Shown: positions 23,702-37,661, numbered from the stretch's first letter. The stretch is DNA of 64,000 nucleotides from Sclerotinia nivalis (GCA_029531795.1 JAPEIS010000016.1:1364001-1428000); one strand, 5' to 3'. Notes: generated by a model from the letters alone, not told the origin. Made by a program: numbers and translations.

Positions 23702-24371
23702 AAAAGAGACAAAGAGATTACATTTCTTTCACCTGTTTGCTGGGCTTGCTTATTTGTCAGGTAACTTAAATTACAGATGATTACACAGTATGGATGGAAG
23801 TAAGCATTTCAGGTTTGCGATGTCAGCCTCGAGCATCGATGGCATTTGCAGAATCACATGGAGAAGTTTCACGGGATTGTCACGACTTAACGCTTAACAT
23901 CATAATCTGGCTTGACATTTTGAAAACGGGGTAATGTATTTTCTGGATAGAAAGCTTATGGAAAGACATCCGATACTCTTCTCGAGATTATTCGATGTTT
24001 CAATGATATCGTAGCTGTGGTGGATTTCTCGCCGCCAGATTGAATGTGATGTTGGCATGAAGGTGATATACTTGGTTGAGAGAAAACTTGGAAAGATTGA
24101 AGAGTAAATGACGAGACAAGAAAGAGCGGATACGAAAATAAGGGTATGCTCTAGAGATGGCAAATAGATGTGAAAGAGGAGTTTTTGTTCGGTAAGTTGG
24201 TGTCCCTCCATTGCGTAACACGGCAGAATCCTGATTTTTATAAGGACCAGCTACTATCAAATTAAGGATGATCACAACCACAAACCATCTCCAATAGAAA
24301 ATACACCTCTCTTCCTTAGGTGACACAGTAACACTACACATACCGATGGCTTTGGGTTGATGTAAGTGGTA
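23702..24371. other. No clear gene
   Basis: Two long minus-strand frames (24211-23900 and 24383-24000) overlap in different phases. Neither has a recognisable motif or splice-supported continuation. Confidence 0.35.
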
Positions 24372-24466
24372 ATGGCAGACCACCTAAGTCGACAGCTTTG
24401 CTGCATAGTTGAGCAAAGCTGGAACTAAGCGATGACGATCACTCAAGGTGGTCCTGTGCTTCCTCT
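24372..24466. ncRNA. Nested stem-loop region, possible structured RNA
   Basis: The outer arms GACCACCT and AGGTGGTC (8 bp) enclose an inner 10-bp stem CAGCTTTGCT / AGCAAAGCTG with a 9-nt loop. The block is more GC-rich than its surroundings. No snoRNA or snRNA boxes recognised. Confidence 0.25.
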
Positions 24467-27282
24467 ATCATTAGTGTGTTACCGCATATGTATCTATAAT
24501 GAGCCAATACTGAGAGATTACGTCGAGCTTTCTAGCCAGTGGCTTGGAAGATAGCAGCGGACTTATAGAGAGGCATCGCAATATATGAAAAGGTATCGTT
24601 TTATCTTTGTAAGATATCTGTATTTGTCACTAATATAATCCTCATCATCGCTTTTTCTATCAAATATCATACGATATTATCATAATCTTTTGAATTTATA
24701 TTCAAATATAAAACTTTCCTGGATATTATACAATTATCTCTTATTTTTTCTTCTATTTGTTCTATTTTTATAATCTAACTACGAATTGATATTATATATT
24801 ATCGGAATTAAATTCAATACTGATACTATTATCAATATTATAAAAGGGACATAGACTATTGTAGCGAGGTATATCAGAATGCAACTGGAAGAATTATCAT
24901 ATATAGATGGAAGAGATCCACAACTATTATATCAAATAACAATTGTTGTAGATATCGTAAATGTATCCTTTCCGGCTTCGATGGATGATGGATGTGCTGT
25001 TAATATATAGCGAAACGTAACCGAAATTTGTATTGCAATAGTGGCAACTGTATTCACGAAGTCTATCTCAATTGCAAAGCTTCTTAGTTTTTGATTGTGG
25101 ATTCTCAACAATAGGTTTTTTTCTTATATATCACAGCTATATTATGAATGGATAGTCTGATTTGTTAATGCTTTGAAAAACGAATAATAGTTTATTCAGA
25201 GATGATTCAGTTTATTGATTAGCAAAGAGTTCTATTGTGATCTAATAAATTAATTGTTAGGCTTCGGATTTGGATATGAGAAGGAACGAGAGAGTTAAAC
25301 CCTTTTTTTTATTGTCTGAATAGAATACAGGGCAAGGCTGAATGGCTGGGTGCCAGATTGGAAGAGGGTTTGGAATGTAGAATTGTGAGTAAAAGATAGT
25401 ATTGATATTGAAAGGAAGTATTGTAGGAGTTAATGATAGTATATAGGTATAATTGTTTATATTTAGTAAAGATATTATAGTTGAGATTAAACAGTCAAGA
25501 TTGAATATAGTTATAATAAAATGAAGTAATCAACATTCGCGTATTGAGTGGAGAAATCAATATTCGGGGTCTCTATACTATAGAAGTGTGAGGGACAACA
25601 ACTACTACCAAAATTCCAAACTCTTCAAGTACGAAGTTTAAAGAGTGATAGTATCTATTATCAAAATTCCAAATTGTTAATTGATTATACAAAAAAAAAA
25701 ATTAGCTTTGATATAAGAAATTCGTTTACGTTGTATTATACTTATATTATATTTCGAGTACTGGCTTCTAGTGAAGCAGAATTGGTATGAGTAACTAGCA
25801 ATCAAGGTATCAGTAGTTCGGGTGCAGTCCGATAATGAGAGGTGTTTAATTCTTGGATTGATCTCGTATTGAGATGATTTTATCTGTTGAGAATATTTGA
25901 GATTATTGGGTTTATGTAAGGTTATTAAATTCATTGGGAGAGTTGCGTCTTGTGAATTGGAGGTCGAATCTAATCTGTACTTTCTATCTGAGCCAAATTC
26001 TGTAGCAGTATCACATCTTCACGAGAGCATTAAGAGGGCATTCTACTAAGATGTTTGGAGTATTTAATGAACTGAGATATTTTCGTTGAAACTAATGATC
26101 CAATTCAGAGATCTATAACCTTCAGACATTCGAGTCATATATTTAGTCACGGTCGCGACTATTGGCATATCACTCTCTTTATTTCCAACCTTTACAATTA
26201 TATCTGATGAAGTTCAAGATATCGGTCTGACTAGCCATCTTCTCAATCCTCAGCGAGCTTTAAACCGATTAGTGTCATTTTATCAAAGGCTTTTGGGCAA
26301 TTAGCTTGGATATTCTATAGCAGATGCTGTTCACTTCACGATACAGATAGCTTTTTTTTAAAAATTTCTTCTCGGTCCTTAGCATTTGCTAACTGCTACT
26401 TTATTTTCAATGGAGCGTCTACTTAGTAGCTAGGTCTATATCAAACAAATTGAAGGAAAAATGGTGTATGGAGAATATGATATGGTGGATCGAAACTCGT
26501 GGCAATGGGATCATTGGATGGATATTAGACTCGTCGTTTATGGTTTTTAAGGATGTATTTTTGTTGGCATACAGCTTTCATCAAAGAATTCTTATCTCCC
26601 TTACTTTCGTGAATTTATTGAAATTGTAAGTGTGATTCGCGGTCGCAAAATTGTAAGACTGGAAACCGTAGGTATTTGCCAAAAAATATGATTGTACTGG
26701 CGACTTGCAAGTGTGAATTCAGTCTAGCAACTGAGATGGAACTAAATTCCTAAGTCTTTGATATATAGTGTGAAAGAGGTAGGTCGAGATACGTGCGTCC
26801 CGATTGCACACTGCGAGGGGGGATGGGAATACAAACTGAATAGATTACATTGTAGAAACTTCAAGTAGTATAAATAATAGAATTAATAATGGCTTTGGAT
26901 TATATACAATAAGTATACACAAAGACTAATGGAAAACGATTGATTATCCAAAAAGGGAAAAGCAAAGTTTTTTCCTTATATCTAACTACGAAGGATCATA
27001 TGGCTTATTATCTATGAACTAGTTGTGTATATGGCTTCAATAACCCAACTTTCTCATAATAGATGTATAATCCAAGAGCTAGTGTAAATGGTGATTAGCT
27101 ATTCATTTGAACCATTAGTGACGACTTCTATGGTCCTCAAGGCATTATGACGAAGGGATTGGTCATGATGAATTTGGGTTTAACATGAAAGGAGTAGATC
27201 ATGTACTAAAATATCTCTCTCCTCTCAAGATTCTTAATACGCTATTCGCTTTAATGATGATCTCAGCGGCTTTCCCTAATAG
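24467..27282. other. AT-rich gene desert
   Basis: 2.8 kb without any ORF I can support and without a recognisable transposon domain. The spacing and composition suggest old, decayed repeats. Confidence 0.45.
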
Positions 27283-28690
27283 TTGATTCTATACAAAGGG
27301 GAGCAAATATCTCCAACATCAACCATCTCGAGCTCATCCGCCCCAAATCTTCTTCCTCTCACCGCTAAGTATTTCCCTCATCATTCACTTCCCCTTCACT
27401 TCATCCACACTTCACCACTCACTCCCATTCACTCCAATGCTTCTCCAAATCACGTTATCACATCATTCCTTCAAAGTTTTGTTGCACATCTCATATTTTC
27501 TGATCTCAAGATACTTCCCAAAATTCCAACCTCTCACCAAATTCAAAAGCTTCATTTTATTCTCAAAGCTCCAAGATAAGAGATCAAAACCTCGACATCA
27601 TCTTTTCAGAAATTTTAGATCTTGCTTCTCAATATTCATCTTTTATATTCACTTCCGCCTCCTTCACTTCAACACTCTTCATTCTGCTGCCGCCAATTAT
27701 CTTGTTCCCTTGAACGCTTAAAAGTTTTGTTGCATATCTACAAAATATAGATCTCGATATAGTTCCCAAAACAACTGATCTCACCAAAATGAAAATCTTC
27801 ATTTTCTTCCTCATTCTAACCTCAAACCTCTGCGATGAAGAAATGCAAGTTGGATTGTTTTCCACCAAAGTATTTCAACATTATCTTTCTTCATTCATCC
27901 TATACTTTCACTCAAATATATGAACATCTCGTCTCGTCTCGTCTCATCCCGCCCACATTCACTCACGCTCCCTCCCCAATCACAACCCTTCCCCACAAAT
28001 TCAAAAGTTTTGTTGCATATCTACAAAATATAGATCTCAAGATAATTGGCAAAACGATGGATCCCATCAAGTTGAAAAGCTTCATTTTTCTTTTTCGTCT
28101 CTTCTTCAATATTACAAGATGAGGAAACCAAATTGACTTGCTTTTTCATCAAATATTTCAATATTATGATTCCTTAATCGTTCTTCCCTTCACTCTAATA
28201 CATAAAAGTATCATCTCATCCCATATCATCCCTCATTCACTCCCACCACCCAATCACCTCACTTCCCCAAAGGTTCAAAAGTTCAAAAGTTTTGTTGCAC
28301 ATCTACAAAATATAGATCTCGATATACTTCTGAAAATGCCGTCTTACACCAAATTGAAAAGCTTCATTCTATCTTCCAGACTCTCAAGATCAAGAGATCA
28401 AGATTCAAGTTCTCCCTACCTCTTTCCCCAGTCCAGTCCTCAAATCATTAGGATTTTCCAGTATCATGATTTCTATACTCATCTCATCTCATCCTATTCA
28501 TTCACCTATTTACTCAAACATTCACTTCAATACAGCAAAGCACACTTCACTCCATTCCCCCAAGCATCTCATCTCGCTTCTTTCAAGTATTCCAGGATCT
28601 CTTGTATATCTGAAAATTGGATCTCATCTCCATGGGAACTCTAAAAACTTCTTTTTGTCAGACTTTAATCAAAGCATAGCTCCAAGATGA
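27283..28690 (+). repeat. Diverged tandem array, five units of about 280 bp
   Basis: The anchor gttgcayatctacaaaatat occurs at 27729, 28012 and 28294; more diverged matches begin at 27481 and 28601. Spacings are 248, 283, 282 and 307 bp. After each anchor come atagatct, a Lys/Phe-type segment (aaattgaaaagcttcatt) and a C/T-rich spacer containing cattcactccca-like repeats. In the plus frame the core translates as SFVAxLQNIDLxI...KLKSFI in at least two units (28001-28100 and 28284-28380), which hints at an original coding repeat. No start-to-stop gene is evident. Confidence 0.7.
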
Positions 28691-28716
28691 GGGACTCCAA
28701 CTCTTTAACCAAGTAT

Positions 28717-29494
28717 TATAAACCTAGAAAAAGCAGATATAAATAATATTAAATGGGCTCAAAAAACCATTGGAAAATTATTATATTTAGCTTTAGGTAC
28801 TAGATGGGATATTGATTTTGCAGTATTAAAATTAGCTAGAATCACTGTGACGATGGTCTTCATTCAAGGCATAATAGAAAGAATCAATTAATCTATACTA
28901 GAGAATAATAAACTGTCGTACAAAAGATAATGAAGTTGAGTCTTTTATGGTTCCTTCGGAGGGGATCAAAACCTAAGCGAATATAGAGTGAAATAAATGA
29001 AAGACAGCCTAAGGCATTTTGGTCCCCTCGGAAGGGACCAAAGAACAAAATAAAGAATGGCCTTAAGGCATTAATACAGGATCGTCACAATCACTTCTAA
29101 TCCTAGCAAAGACAATCTAATTGAAATAAAAAGAATATTCAGATATTTAAAAGGGTCTAAATCATTTAAATCCGAGTTAATTTCTATCAATTTAGCCGCT
29201 AGAGAGGCTGTATATCTTCAGAAAATTTTAAAAGAATTAGATCAATACAATCAGAGTATATTTTCATTATATACTGATAATAAAGCTATTATATTTATAT
29301 CAGAAAATCCTATATATCATAATAGGAGTAAATACATTGATACAAAATATTATTTAATTAGAGATCTAATTAATAAAGATCTAATTAAATTAATATGGAT
29401 ATCAACTGATAAACAATTAGCCGATGGTTTTACAAAACCATTAGAAAGAATTAAATTATCAAGATTTATTGAAATAATTCAAAATATAAATTAA
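28717..29494 (+). pseudogene. Truncated Copia polyprotein (RT end and RNase H)
   Basis: Reading across the inserted solo LTR, the frame gives WAQKTIGKLLYLALGTRWDI, then SNPSKDNLIEIKRIFRYLKG, LAAREAVYLQKIL, SLYTDNKAII and ISTDKQLADGFTKPL, the classic end of a Ty1/Copia polyprotein. A stretch between FRYLKGSKSFK and LAAREAVYL is missing compared with the family. The 5' end abuts the tandem array. After the stop a purine-rich segment (aaaagaggat, about 29530) may be the polypurine tract. Confidence 0.85.
28846..29089. repeat. Solo LTR, family epsilon, 244 bp
   Basis: Starts TGTGACGATGG and ends GGATCGTCACA, with perfect 5-bp target duplication ATCAC (28841-28845 and 29090-29094). It interrupts the Copia RNase H region; the reading frame resumes after it. 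It is about 23 bp longer than the copy at 22676-22896, mainly around the second hairpin. Confidence 0.92.
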
Positions 29495-30062
29495 TATATT
29501 ATTAAATGATTTAAAGAGATATTTATTAAAAGAGGATATTATTTTTAAAAAATAATAAAAACTCTATTAAATCACTTTATAATTTGATCTTCAAATTATA
29601 TAATATTATTATATTTAAGATCTTTATATATTTATTCATAATACAAAATATGATATATTCAAATATGAAATCATATTTTATAATATATTATTTAATGATA
29701 TATTATTTATTAAGAATCATATATAAGTGATTTATACGAATCACTTCGAACCTTCGAATATTAGTAACGTATATCATATAACTTTAATATTCGTATTCGT
29801 ATATATGAATTCGAATACGAATCATATGAATTTACTTGTTACGATTCTCGAATACAGAATAGAGGTTCGGAATGTAGACTAGTCGAAAGCGGGCCGATAC
29901 GATTCAAAGAGTCAATACGATTCAAAGGATGATACGATTCAAAGGATAATACAGAATCAAAGGAATTTCATACAAGATCGAAGAATTCTATATAGACAAG
30001 AGCTTTCAATGGAATTAGAAAAGGATAATATAAAGTTTTTGGATCTTTTTCATCTCTAAAGC
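29495..30062. other. AT-rich 3' flank of the Copia relic, with short repeats
   Basis: Probably the 3' non-coding end or LTR of the relic. Near 29899-29955 the motif tacgattcaaag recurs three times. No gene. Confidence 0.45.
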
Positions 30063-30424
30063 TATCACGAGATAGTACGATCACGGAGCACATTGAAGGG
30101 ATCGGAGAGAAGATGGATATAGTGATAGTGTTAGAGTTAAAGTGTATTTTGAATAAGAATTGTATTGAATGATCTGCCCTCGATCTTAAAGATCGTGGGT
30201 GGTATATATAGACTTAATTAGAAGCTATCTAGCCAACGAAAAGCATCAATTAGGTTAGGTTTCGATCTATATAATATCAGGAGAGGGTTAACGATTGTAA
30301 GGATCGATAAGATTTAGAAGAGTTTGATAATTAATATAAAATGAGGGGTTTAATGATCGTAAAGTATAAAGTGATTGTAGATCATTAGTTATATGAATCA
30401 AGTATCATATGATTACCCGTGATA
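30063..30424 (-). repeat. Copia 3' LTR (362 bp)
   Basis: Minus-strand start TATCACGGGTAATC, a mutated TGTCACGGG; it aligns end to end with 37300-37661. Confidence 0.93.
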
Positions 30425-31599
30425 TATCCCCCAGATCGAGAATCGGTTTGTAACAACAAGGAAAGATTGTAAAGAGTAGTGGTTGATCAAATATGGAGTA
30501 TAGGTTTTGATAATGTATGAGTATCGATTTTGAGCGATTCCGATTGAAATTGGTGGTGTGGTTCAATTTGGTCGATTAATTGATCAAATTGATCAAATTG
30601 ACTATTTCGTGATTATATCGATAAGGTTGACCCATTGACTATATTGGTCATTTCGAATATTGATCATTTGGATAAAGTTGATTGTTTTAATTATATTGAT
30701 CAATTATATAAAGAAATAAATGTAAATTGTAATATATTGATCGATTTGATTGATATGGTTGGTTTTGATTAGTAGTAACGAATTAGCTGGTGTAGTGTAT
30801 ATATACAATCAAATTTTATCAATTTTATATAATATTATAATGATGTTTTGTTCGTATAAATATAATACAATAAATGGTTCGTGATTAATACAATCGAATT
30901 AATCAAACAATATAACAAGGTTTCGAAGAGCTTGATAAAATTCGAAAAAAAAGAGTATGATCGAAAAGATCTGAAATATGAATTATCTTATTCTTCATTT
31001 TGTAGTTTAATTATCGTGGTAGCTATTAAAGTGATATTTTTGAGGTGATTTATATCTTAACGGTTATTATATAAAAATGAACTAGAAAGACTTCGATCGT
31101 ATACAAATTCGACGAAATTTGTTTGTATATTTATACGATCGATTAGTAGGTAGGTTATATTTTGTAATCAGTATTATATAGAACATTAATCATATCAAAA
31201 TAGATAAAGAAAGTTTTCGATTGTATATTGATTTGATAAAATTCGTTTGTAGATATATATGATCGGTTTCCTGTCCAGTTTTGAATAGCGTTACTTTTAT
31301 ACTAAAGATTGAAGGGATAAAAGATATCGAAAAATTAAAATAAAAAATAGTAAGAAGAGTAGATAATGAATTAAATAGCTTTTATTCTATTATAAATTTT
31401 AATAAAAGGATATTGTAATAATAATTACGAATTAGCTGGTGATATGTATATATACAAGCAAATTTCATCAATTTAATATAGGATTATAGTGGTGTTAAAT
31501 TCGAAAGTGTATAACACAGTAGATATTCTGTGATTATTCTTATTTAATCTCTTCGATCTTGTTGTTAATATTCTGTAGGTTCAGAAGAGAACGGAAGTA

Positions 31600-34500
31600 T
31601 TCGAACTTTTGTTGTATGAGGTTTTTAATGAGCCTGTCGGTCGTTATGTCGGTAGTTGGAAGGTAGGTCATATAAAAGCTCCCTTTTGAATATTCCTGTT
31701 GCAACTATATATTCTGTATATCGATATACCTGAGCTTTATAATGATTCGTTCGTTCTCACCAATTACCAGTTTGATTATTTGTTGGTTATTATAAAATAT
31801 TGATATAAATTCTTTCATTACAAAATCGATTTCCTTTAGGGAGTGTAGAGTTACTATAGTTTCTTTTGATATATACTCGATATCGAATAATTCAACTTCA
31901 GTGGTAGAGGTAGTCATAGTATCTTGTTTAGATGCTTTCTATATAATTAAGCCATCGAAAAGGGACATTATGTACCTTTGGGATGATTTACGAGTATCAA
32001 AATCATCTGCAAAAGAAGTGTCTGAGAAGACGAGAAGTTGTGGTATCTGATCATCGTTGTATTGTATTGTAAGAAACCTTGTATTCTAAAGATATTCAAG
32101 GCAATAATCAACGACTTTTATATATTCGGTAGATAAATTGATCAAATAATGGTTCAATTGTGAGGCAGCGAATAAAACATCTGTTTTTATTGTAATTGTA
32201 GTGTATAAGATTGATCCCATTTTCTTCTGATACAATTTGATTATATATATAGGAACTTGGTCTGAATTTTTCCGAAATATCATTATAAGAAATGGTGTAC
32301 ATATTGTTCCTTTTGTTGCTTTAAATTTCTTAGTAATCTTTTCAATATATATATTATAAGCTAATTATAGCTTTTTCTTAGAACGATTACAAAGGATATG
32401 TATTTCTAGAAATCATTTTGTATTTTCAAGGTTATGTAGCTCGTATACAGTTTTGATTTTTTCGATGATTTTTGTGGTAATTGATTCATTTTTCTTGTAA
32501 TATATGACCTGAATGTCATCTATAAAGAATAGAATCATGATAATGTATTTTGGGTTGATATAGAGATACAGTTTCTTTTTATATTATACCAATCCTAGTT
32601 TTTCGAGTGTCCAAATGAAATCCCTGAATCATATTGCAAAGGAATTTTGAAGACTATATAGTACTCGATCGATAATAATATATTTGTTAAGGATTTTGTA
32701 ATTATCAGGGAGATAATATACAACTAAAATACTAGAAAGGTTGTGTAGAGTATTAACAAAAACGTTGATTACATTGTATTACTTAATTTCGAGATTGTAT
32801 TTGGTAACGATTACTATAACGATTTGGAATAATCGGTTAACAAATATAACAATATAAATAATTTCAATTGTATTCTTAACCTGAAAATCTCCTTGTATTA
32901 TTAAACAAAAGCGATAACGAATGATTAAACCTTGATTATCACATTTGTATGTAAACACCCATTGAAAAAGGATCGGTTTTATAGATTCCGATCTGGAATC
33001 GATTTCACGCCAGATATTTCTAGTTTTAAAGTTATTAACCTTAAGATTGTAATCCTATTTGAACCAATATCCCATTTAGTGATTTCCTAATTGGTAATAA
33101 AAGTAGGATAGTTTTGGAATTGTAGAAATATAAATTCGAGGGAAAAATATTGCCTATGATTTATAGATCATAGACCAGATGGATGACAATAATGATCTTG
33201 TTTCAATTCCAACGATGATTATACTATGAACTGTTACAAATTGGGAACGTTTTTCCATATCATCCATTTCAGTTTGATCAAATCAAAAAGTAAAATGAAA
33301 GTCGTTAAAGCGGTTTAATTTTGATGAATCCGTCTTTTGTATGATAACAGTTTCTATATAGGATTTAGCATTGAAATTATTTCCTTGATAACATTGTTGT
33401 ATACACAATTGCCTTCGGATGCGTACTGATTACTCTGGGGTATAGTATTAGAAAAAAGATGATTTCGATGGATAATCGAATGATTGAAATTCAAATGGAT
33501 TGATTTGAGCCCTGAGTATTTTAATCCTCATAAAACGAACTTTCTTAGACATCCTCTCAAAATTATAAATCCACGAATCTTCAATGAATCTATCGAGAGA
33601 CAATGTAGAGTACAGTAATCTTTCCGATAATTGGATTTCCTTTACAGTATATTTTGGTTGATTGTATTAGTATATTTGTTTCCTTTTAGAACGTTGTAAT
33701 TGATTGATTGAAGGAAACTTTGAGTTATTTTCGTATTCATCGCGAAAAACTTCGATGGTACGATCAATAGGTTTAAACTTTATATTCCCTATATCAATAT
33801 GTTCTGTAAGATCAAAATTCGAATTATCGTTATAAGTATCCCTTTGAGTGTCGTTATCATCTTTATTTGCGAGATATAATTGCTCCTCAATAACAGAATC
33901 AGCATTTCCAGTCTTTTCAATGGGAAGATCAACTGGTGCTCGTATATCTCTATTGCTTGTCCTATCCGTGTCACCTGAAGGATTAGATGAATTGAATGAT
34001 CCTAGATTGGGTTCTATATTCTTATTATCACCTTTTAGATTTGCCTCCACCCTCGAACCCAGTTCATTTGTAAGTGGTGGTAGATCTGAAATATGTTTGA
34101 TGAGTGAGTTTAGAGTTTTCCGATCAGTGAAAATAGATAAATAGGTGAAATCATCACAATTATCCTTATGTTGAATGATTGTTCCATCTATTTCAATGTG
34201 GTTCTGTATATCGAAGACTTTTGCTAATTGTTTAAACTCTTCTGTATTATGAATATCGACTATTTGATTAACAGAATCTATACGATAAATGAAATCTTCA
34301 TTGAACATAATATTTCGAATGATTATAACTCTATCGAGCTTGAGTATCCATATACGGTAGATTAGTATACCTGGGATATAACCCACCAAATATTCAATAT
34401 ATATTCGAGAATTGGTTTTGTATTATCTTCTATTAAATCTAGCCTTTCTGTTTTTATTTAAAGAATAGACTTTACATCTGTATCTATAGATCCTATTTCA

Positions 34501-36900
34501 ATTGGAACAAAGATTCTCAGATATTTTCTTTACAAATAAAGGGTTGTCTTTGCGGAGATAATTACGAAACTATATATCGAATATCTCATTTGGAAATTTG
34601 AAGGATTTAACCTTCAAAGGGTTTATATTATATAAATAAGTTATAACTTGCACCACTTCTACTTATAATTTATCTGGTAAACCCAATATAATTCTCATTT
34701 TGATTTGTTTAATGATTATTTTTTATTCTACACGTTTTAATCCTCCATTGGGTTCGTATATATAAAAAAGGGATAACTCAGATTCAATACCTTTTTGCTT
34801 AATCCATTTCTTGAAGAGTGTATTTCCTATGATCCCAATAACAAATATATCATTATCCTATTTGATTTCTATAATTGCTAGGCTATACTTATAATGAACC
34901 CAAGCAAAGAAGCTTTATATAATGGAAAACACTTTATCGTAAATCTTCCTATAAAGGGGATACGAAAAGATCTTATTACTATATATATCTTTGATCACAA
35001 GAAGCTATAATATATATGTATACCCTTTATCGAAATCAAAAAGATCCCATTGGATTTTGTAGAATAGTTGAAACAATTGGTGATCACTCAATGTATGAGA
35101 TATAATCTGTTTCGCATAAATACAAGTACAGTCTGTGCATTCGATACGAGTGATATCTTTTATCTTGACATTTTGTACTGCAAACATTAGATATTCAAAT
35201 GTTTCTTTTTCCAGATATCCTAAACGTTTATACTATAATTCATTCATATCCTCTTTAAGAAAAAATGAGTTATAAAATCGATAGAATGCTTTATTGATTT
35301 TACGATTCATTGTTGGATATATCAAAGAAGAATTGCTTACAGAAATAGATAGAAGAATACTCGAATAAATTGAAAGTAATTTGTATTCTAAGAATACAAG
35401 ATTTTCAGTATAAGTGTATCTAACCATTATAATGTTATTTGAAAGATCTCCTTTACAAAGAATACAATCGTATTCAGAATACTATATACCAACTTTCAAT
35501 AATCAAACCTCCAAAACAATATTGATATAGAAACCAGAGATTAGTGTTACATCGTTCAGAACAAAATCACTATTAGGATGACCCTCTTTTTTGATAATTC
35601 CCTTGATTGTATAGATACTATAATCTAAAACTTGGAAGGATATAGTATTTGTTTTTATAAGATTATTAAAACCAGATGGTATATATCGATAATTATCTAT
35701 AAAAGAAATATCGTTTACAATATATATAGTACTATAGTTATCAAACAGAGTACTATTGGAAAGGCGATGAACCCTTATAATAATAGTATAAACCTCTACT
35801 TGATTAATACGAGCATTAAGAATAACAATATTGAATAGAGTTTCGAAAGGATTTACACTTGATTTCATCCATCCTTTCTTGATCCATTCAGTATGTAAAT
35901 ATTTTTATAATTATGAGTTAATTCAATCTTTGATCATCTTTAATTCGGATTCAGTGTAATGCTGTTGGGGCATTGTATTTGCCTTATTAGTAAACGCTAG
36001 CTCTATGATTCGACAATTGCTTGTATGATATTGATACCCTAATCTATTTTTCCAATCGGCTTTCATCTTGCAAAGATATACCCAGATTCTATTAGTATCC
36101 GAGTTTCCTTTAAAATTGATTCCCTTCTTATTCTTCTTAGGCTTTTTATCGTTTTGGGAAGAACTAAAAATAGAATATATACTTTCTTTGGCTTTAGAAG
36201 CTATTGAATTCTGATAGACTAATCCTTCAAAGACATCTCCGAATTGTTGAAATGAAAGATTAGGTAATCCGAATTGATTATTCATCTCGATTTGCATAAT
36301 CATAGTGTTTGCCTAGATTAGAAGTAATTTGGCACCAATCGTTTGCAGAAATACAATAATGGCTACTTTATCCTGAACTTCAATTATCTTATATAAAAAA
36401 GCTTTGATATAAACTATAATCCAATCCTTATACCATTTAACAAAATCGATTCTACCGAGCAACGTTTGCACTAGTACAGATCGATATTCATATAGTATTG
36501 CCATTTTGGTAATGGTTACCGTAAAAACGAATTTCCGTTTAAACATTGAAATAATCGTTTTGAATAAAAAAGATATAATACCTTTATTACGAATAGAAAA
36601 CTCTATAAGATGAATTTGATTTATAATTGATTCGATCTATTTATATACATCTCGAAAAGCTTTATAATTCTGAATATACTTGTATTAACGATATCAATAC
36701 TTTGTTTGAAGAGCACTAAATTCAATTGCAATATCTTGAAATATTGCAAAGAAAAGAACAATGAATCGAACTAATATAGATCCCGATATATTTCCGCCAG
36801 AATTCCTCATATTAGTGTCCCCACTTGTATCTTGCCGAGTTTGAATTGCCACAAAGTATTCTGTAAATTCCCACCGATATCGATCTTGATTAGCTTAATC
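31600..36900 (-). pseudogene. Copia Gag-Pol polyprotein, disrupted
   Basis: Read on the minus strand. Gag-like segment 36303-35923 (Lys-rich, NDKKPKKNKKG). Protease region about 35870-35500 (IYIVNDISFIDN). GAG-pre-integrase and integrase about 35190-33670 (IECTDCTCIYAKQ, EPNGGLKR, and the YRIWILKLDRVIIIRNI block near 34345). RT about 33000-32100, with FQWVFTYKCD and catalytic FFIDDI (D-D intact, near 32530). RNase H 31917-31705, with STTEVELFDIEYISKE and KLRYIDIQN. Stops between the segments block full translation. RT and RNase H catalytic motifs are recognisable. Confidence 0.88.
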
Positions 36901-37299
36901 ATATTTAGCTTAAAAGTCAGCAACAGAAAGTAGAATTGACAATCTAATAGATAACCAATCGATCTGAAATGTAGTTGGTTTATTTGCCAAATCGAAACTA
37001 GAAGTAGTTCCGTTCGAAATAAATATAAGAGAATCGTTATCTAAATCGACTAATTCCCAGATTCCGACGATTAAACACTTATTTTGCAAACGAAAATACC
37101 ATTCTAACCATTGGGTATAAATAACAAGAAAAAAAGAATCAGATTAATCTTTCGCCATATTTAAAAGATAATAGAAAGAGATATAGAATAGTTGAACTTA
37201 TAATGAAGATAGGAATGAAATAAAGAAAAACGATCCCTTAAAAACTGAATAATCGTATAATAGAAGTTTGAACATATTAAAAGCTACCGGGTTTATAAC

Positions 37300-37661
37300 T
37301 ATCATAAGATAATACAATCACAGAGTACATTGAAGGGATCGGAAAGAAGATGGATATAGTGATAATGTTAAAGTTAAAATGTATCTTGAATGAGAATTGT
37401 ATTGAATGATCTGCCTTCGATCTTAAGAATCGTGGATAGTATATATAGACTTAATTAGAAGCTATCTAACCGACGAGAAACATCAATTAAGCTAGGCTTC
37501 GATCTATATAATATCAGAGGAGGATTGACGATCGTAAGGATCAACAAGATCTAAAAGAACCTGATAACTAATATGAAATGAGGGGTTTAATGATCGTAGA
37601 GTATAAGATGATCATAGATCACCAATTATATGAATCAGGTATCATATGATTACCCGTGACA
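37300..37661 (-). repeat. Copia 5' LTR (362 bp)
   Basis: Minus-strand start TGTCACGGGTAATCATATG. It differs from its partner mostly by transitions, consistent with RIP rather than simple ageing. Confidence 0.93.

Larger units (their letters stand above)
30063..37661 (-). mobile_element. Complete Ty1/Copia LTR retrotransposon, 7.6 kb
   Basis: Two direct 362-bp LTRs (30063-30424 and 37300-37661) with perfect 5-bp target duplication AAAGC (30058-30062 and 37662-37666). The sense strand is minus: the polypurine tract GGGGGATA lies just before the 3' LTR (plus 30425-30431). The order Gag, protease, integrase, RT, RNase H (integrase before RT) makes it Copia. Many in-frame stops, so it is not autonomous. 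Confidence 0.95.

Noticed and set aside
29899..29960. Short tacgattcaaag repeats considered as a CRISPR-like array
   Set aside because: Units are 12-16 bp with almost no spacers, in a eukaryotic transposon flank.
33848..34144. 98-codon plus-strand ORF
   Set aside because: Antisense to the Copia integrase C-terminal region, whose minus frame carries the family motifs.
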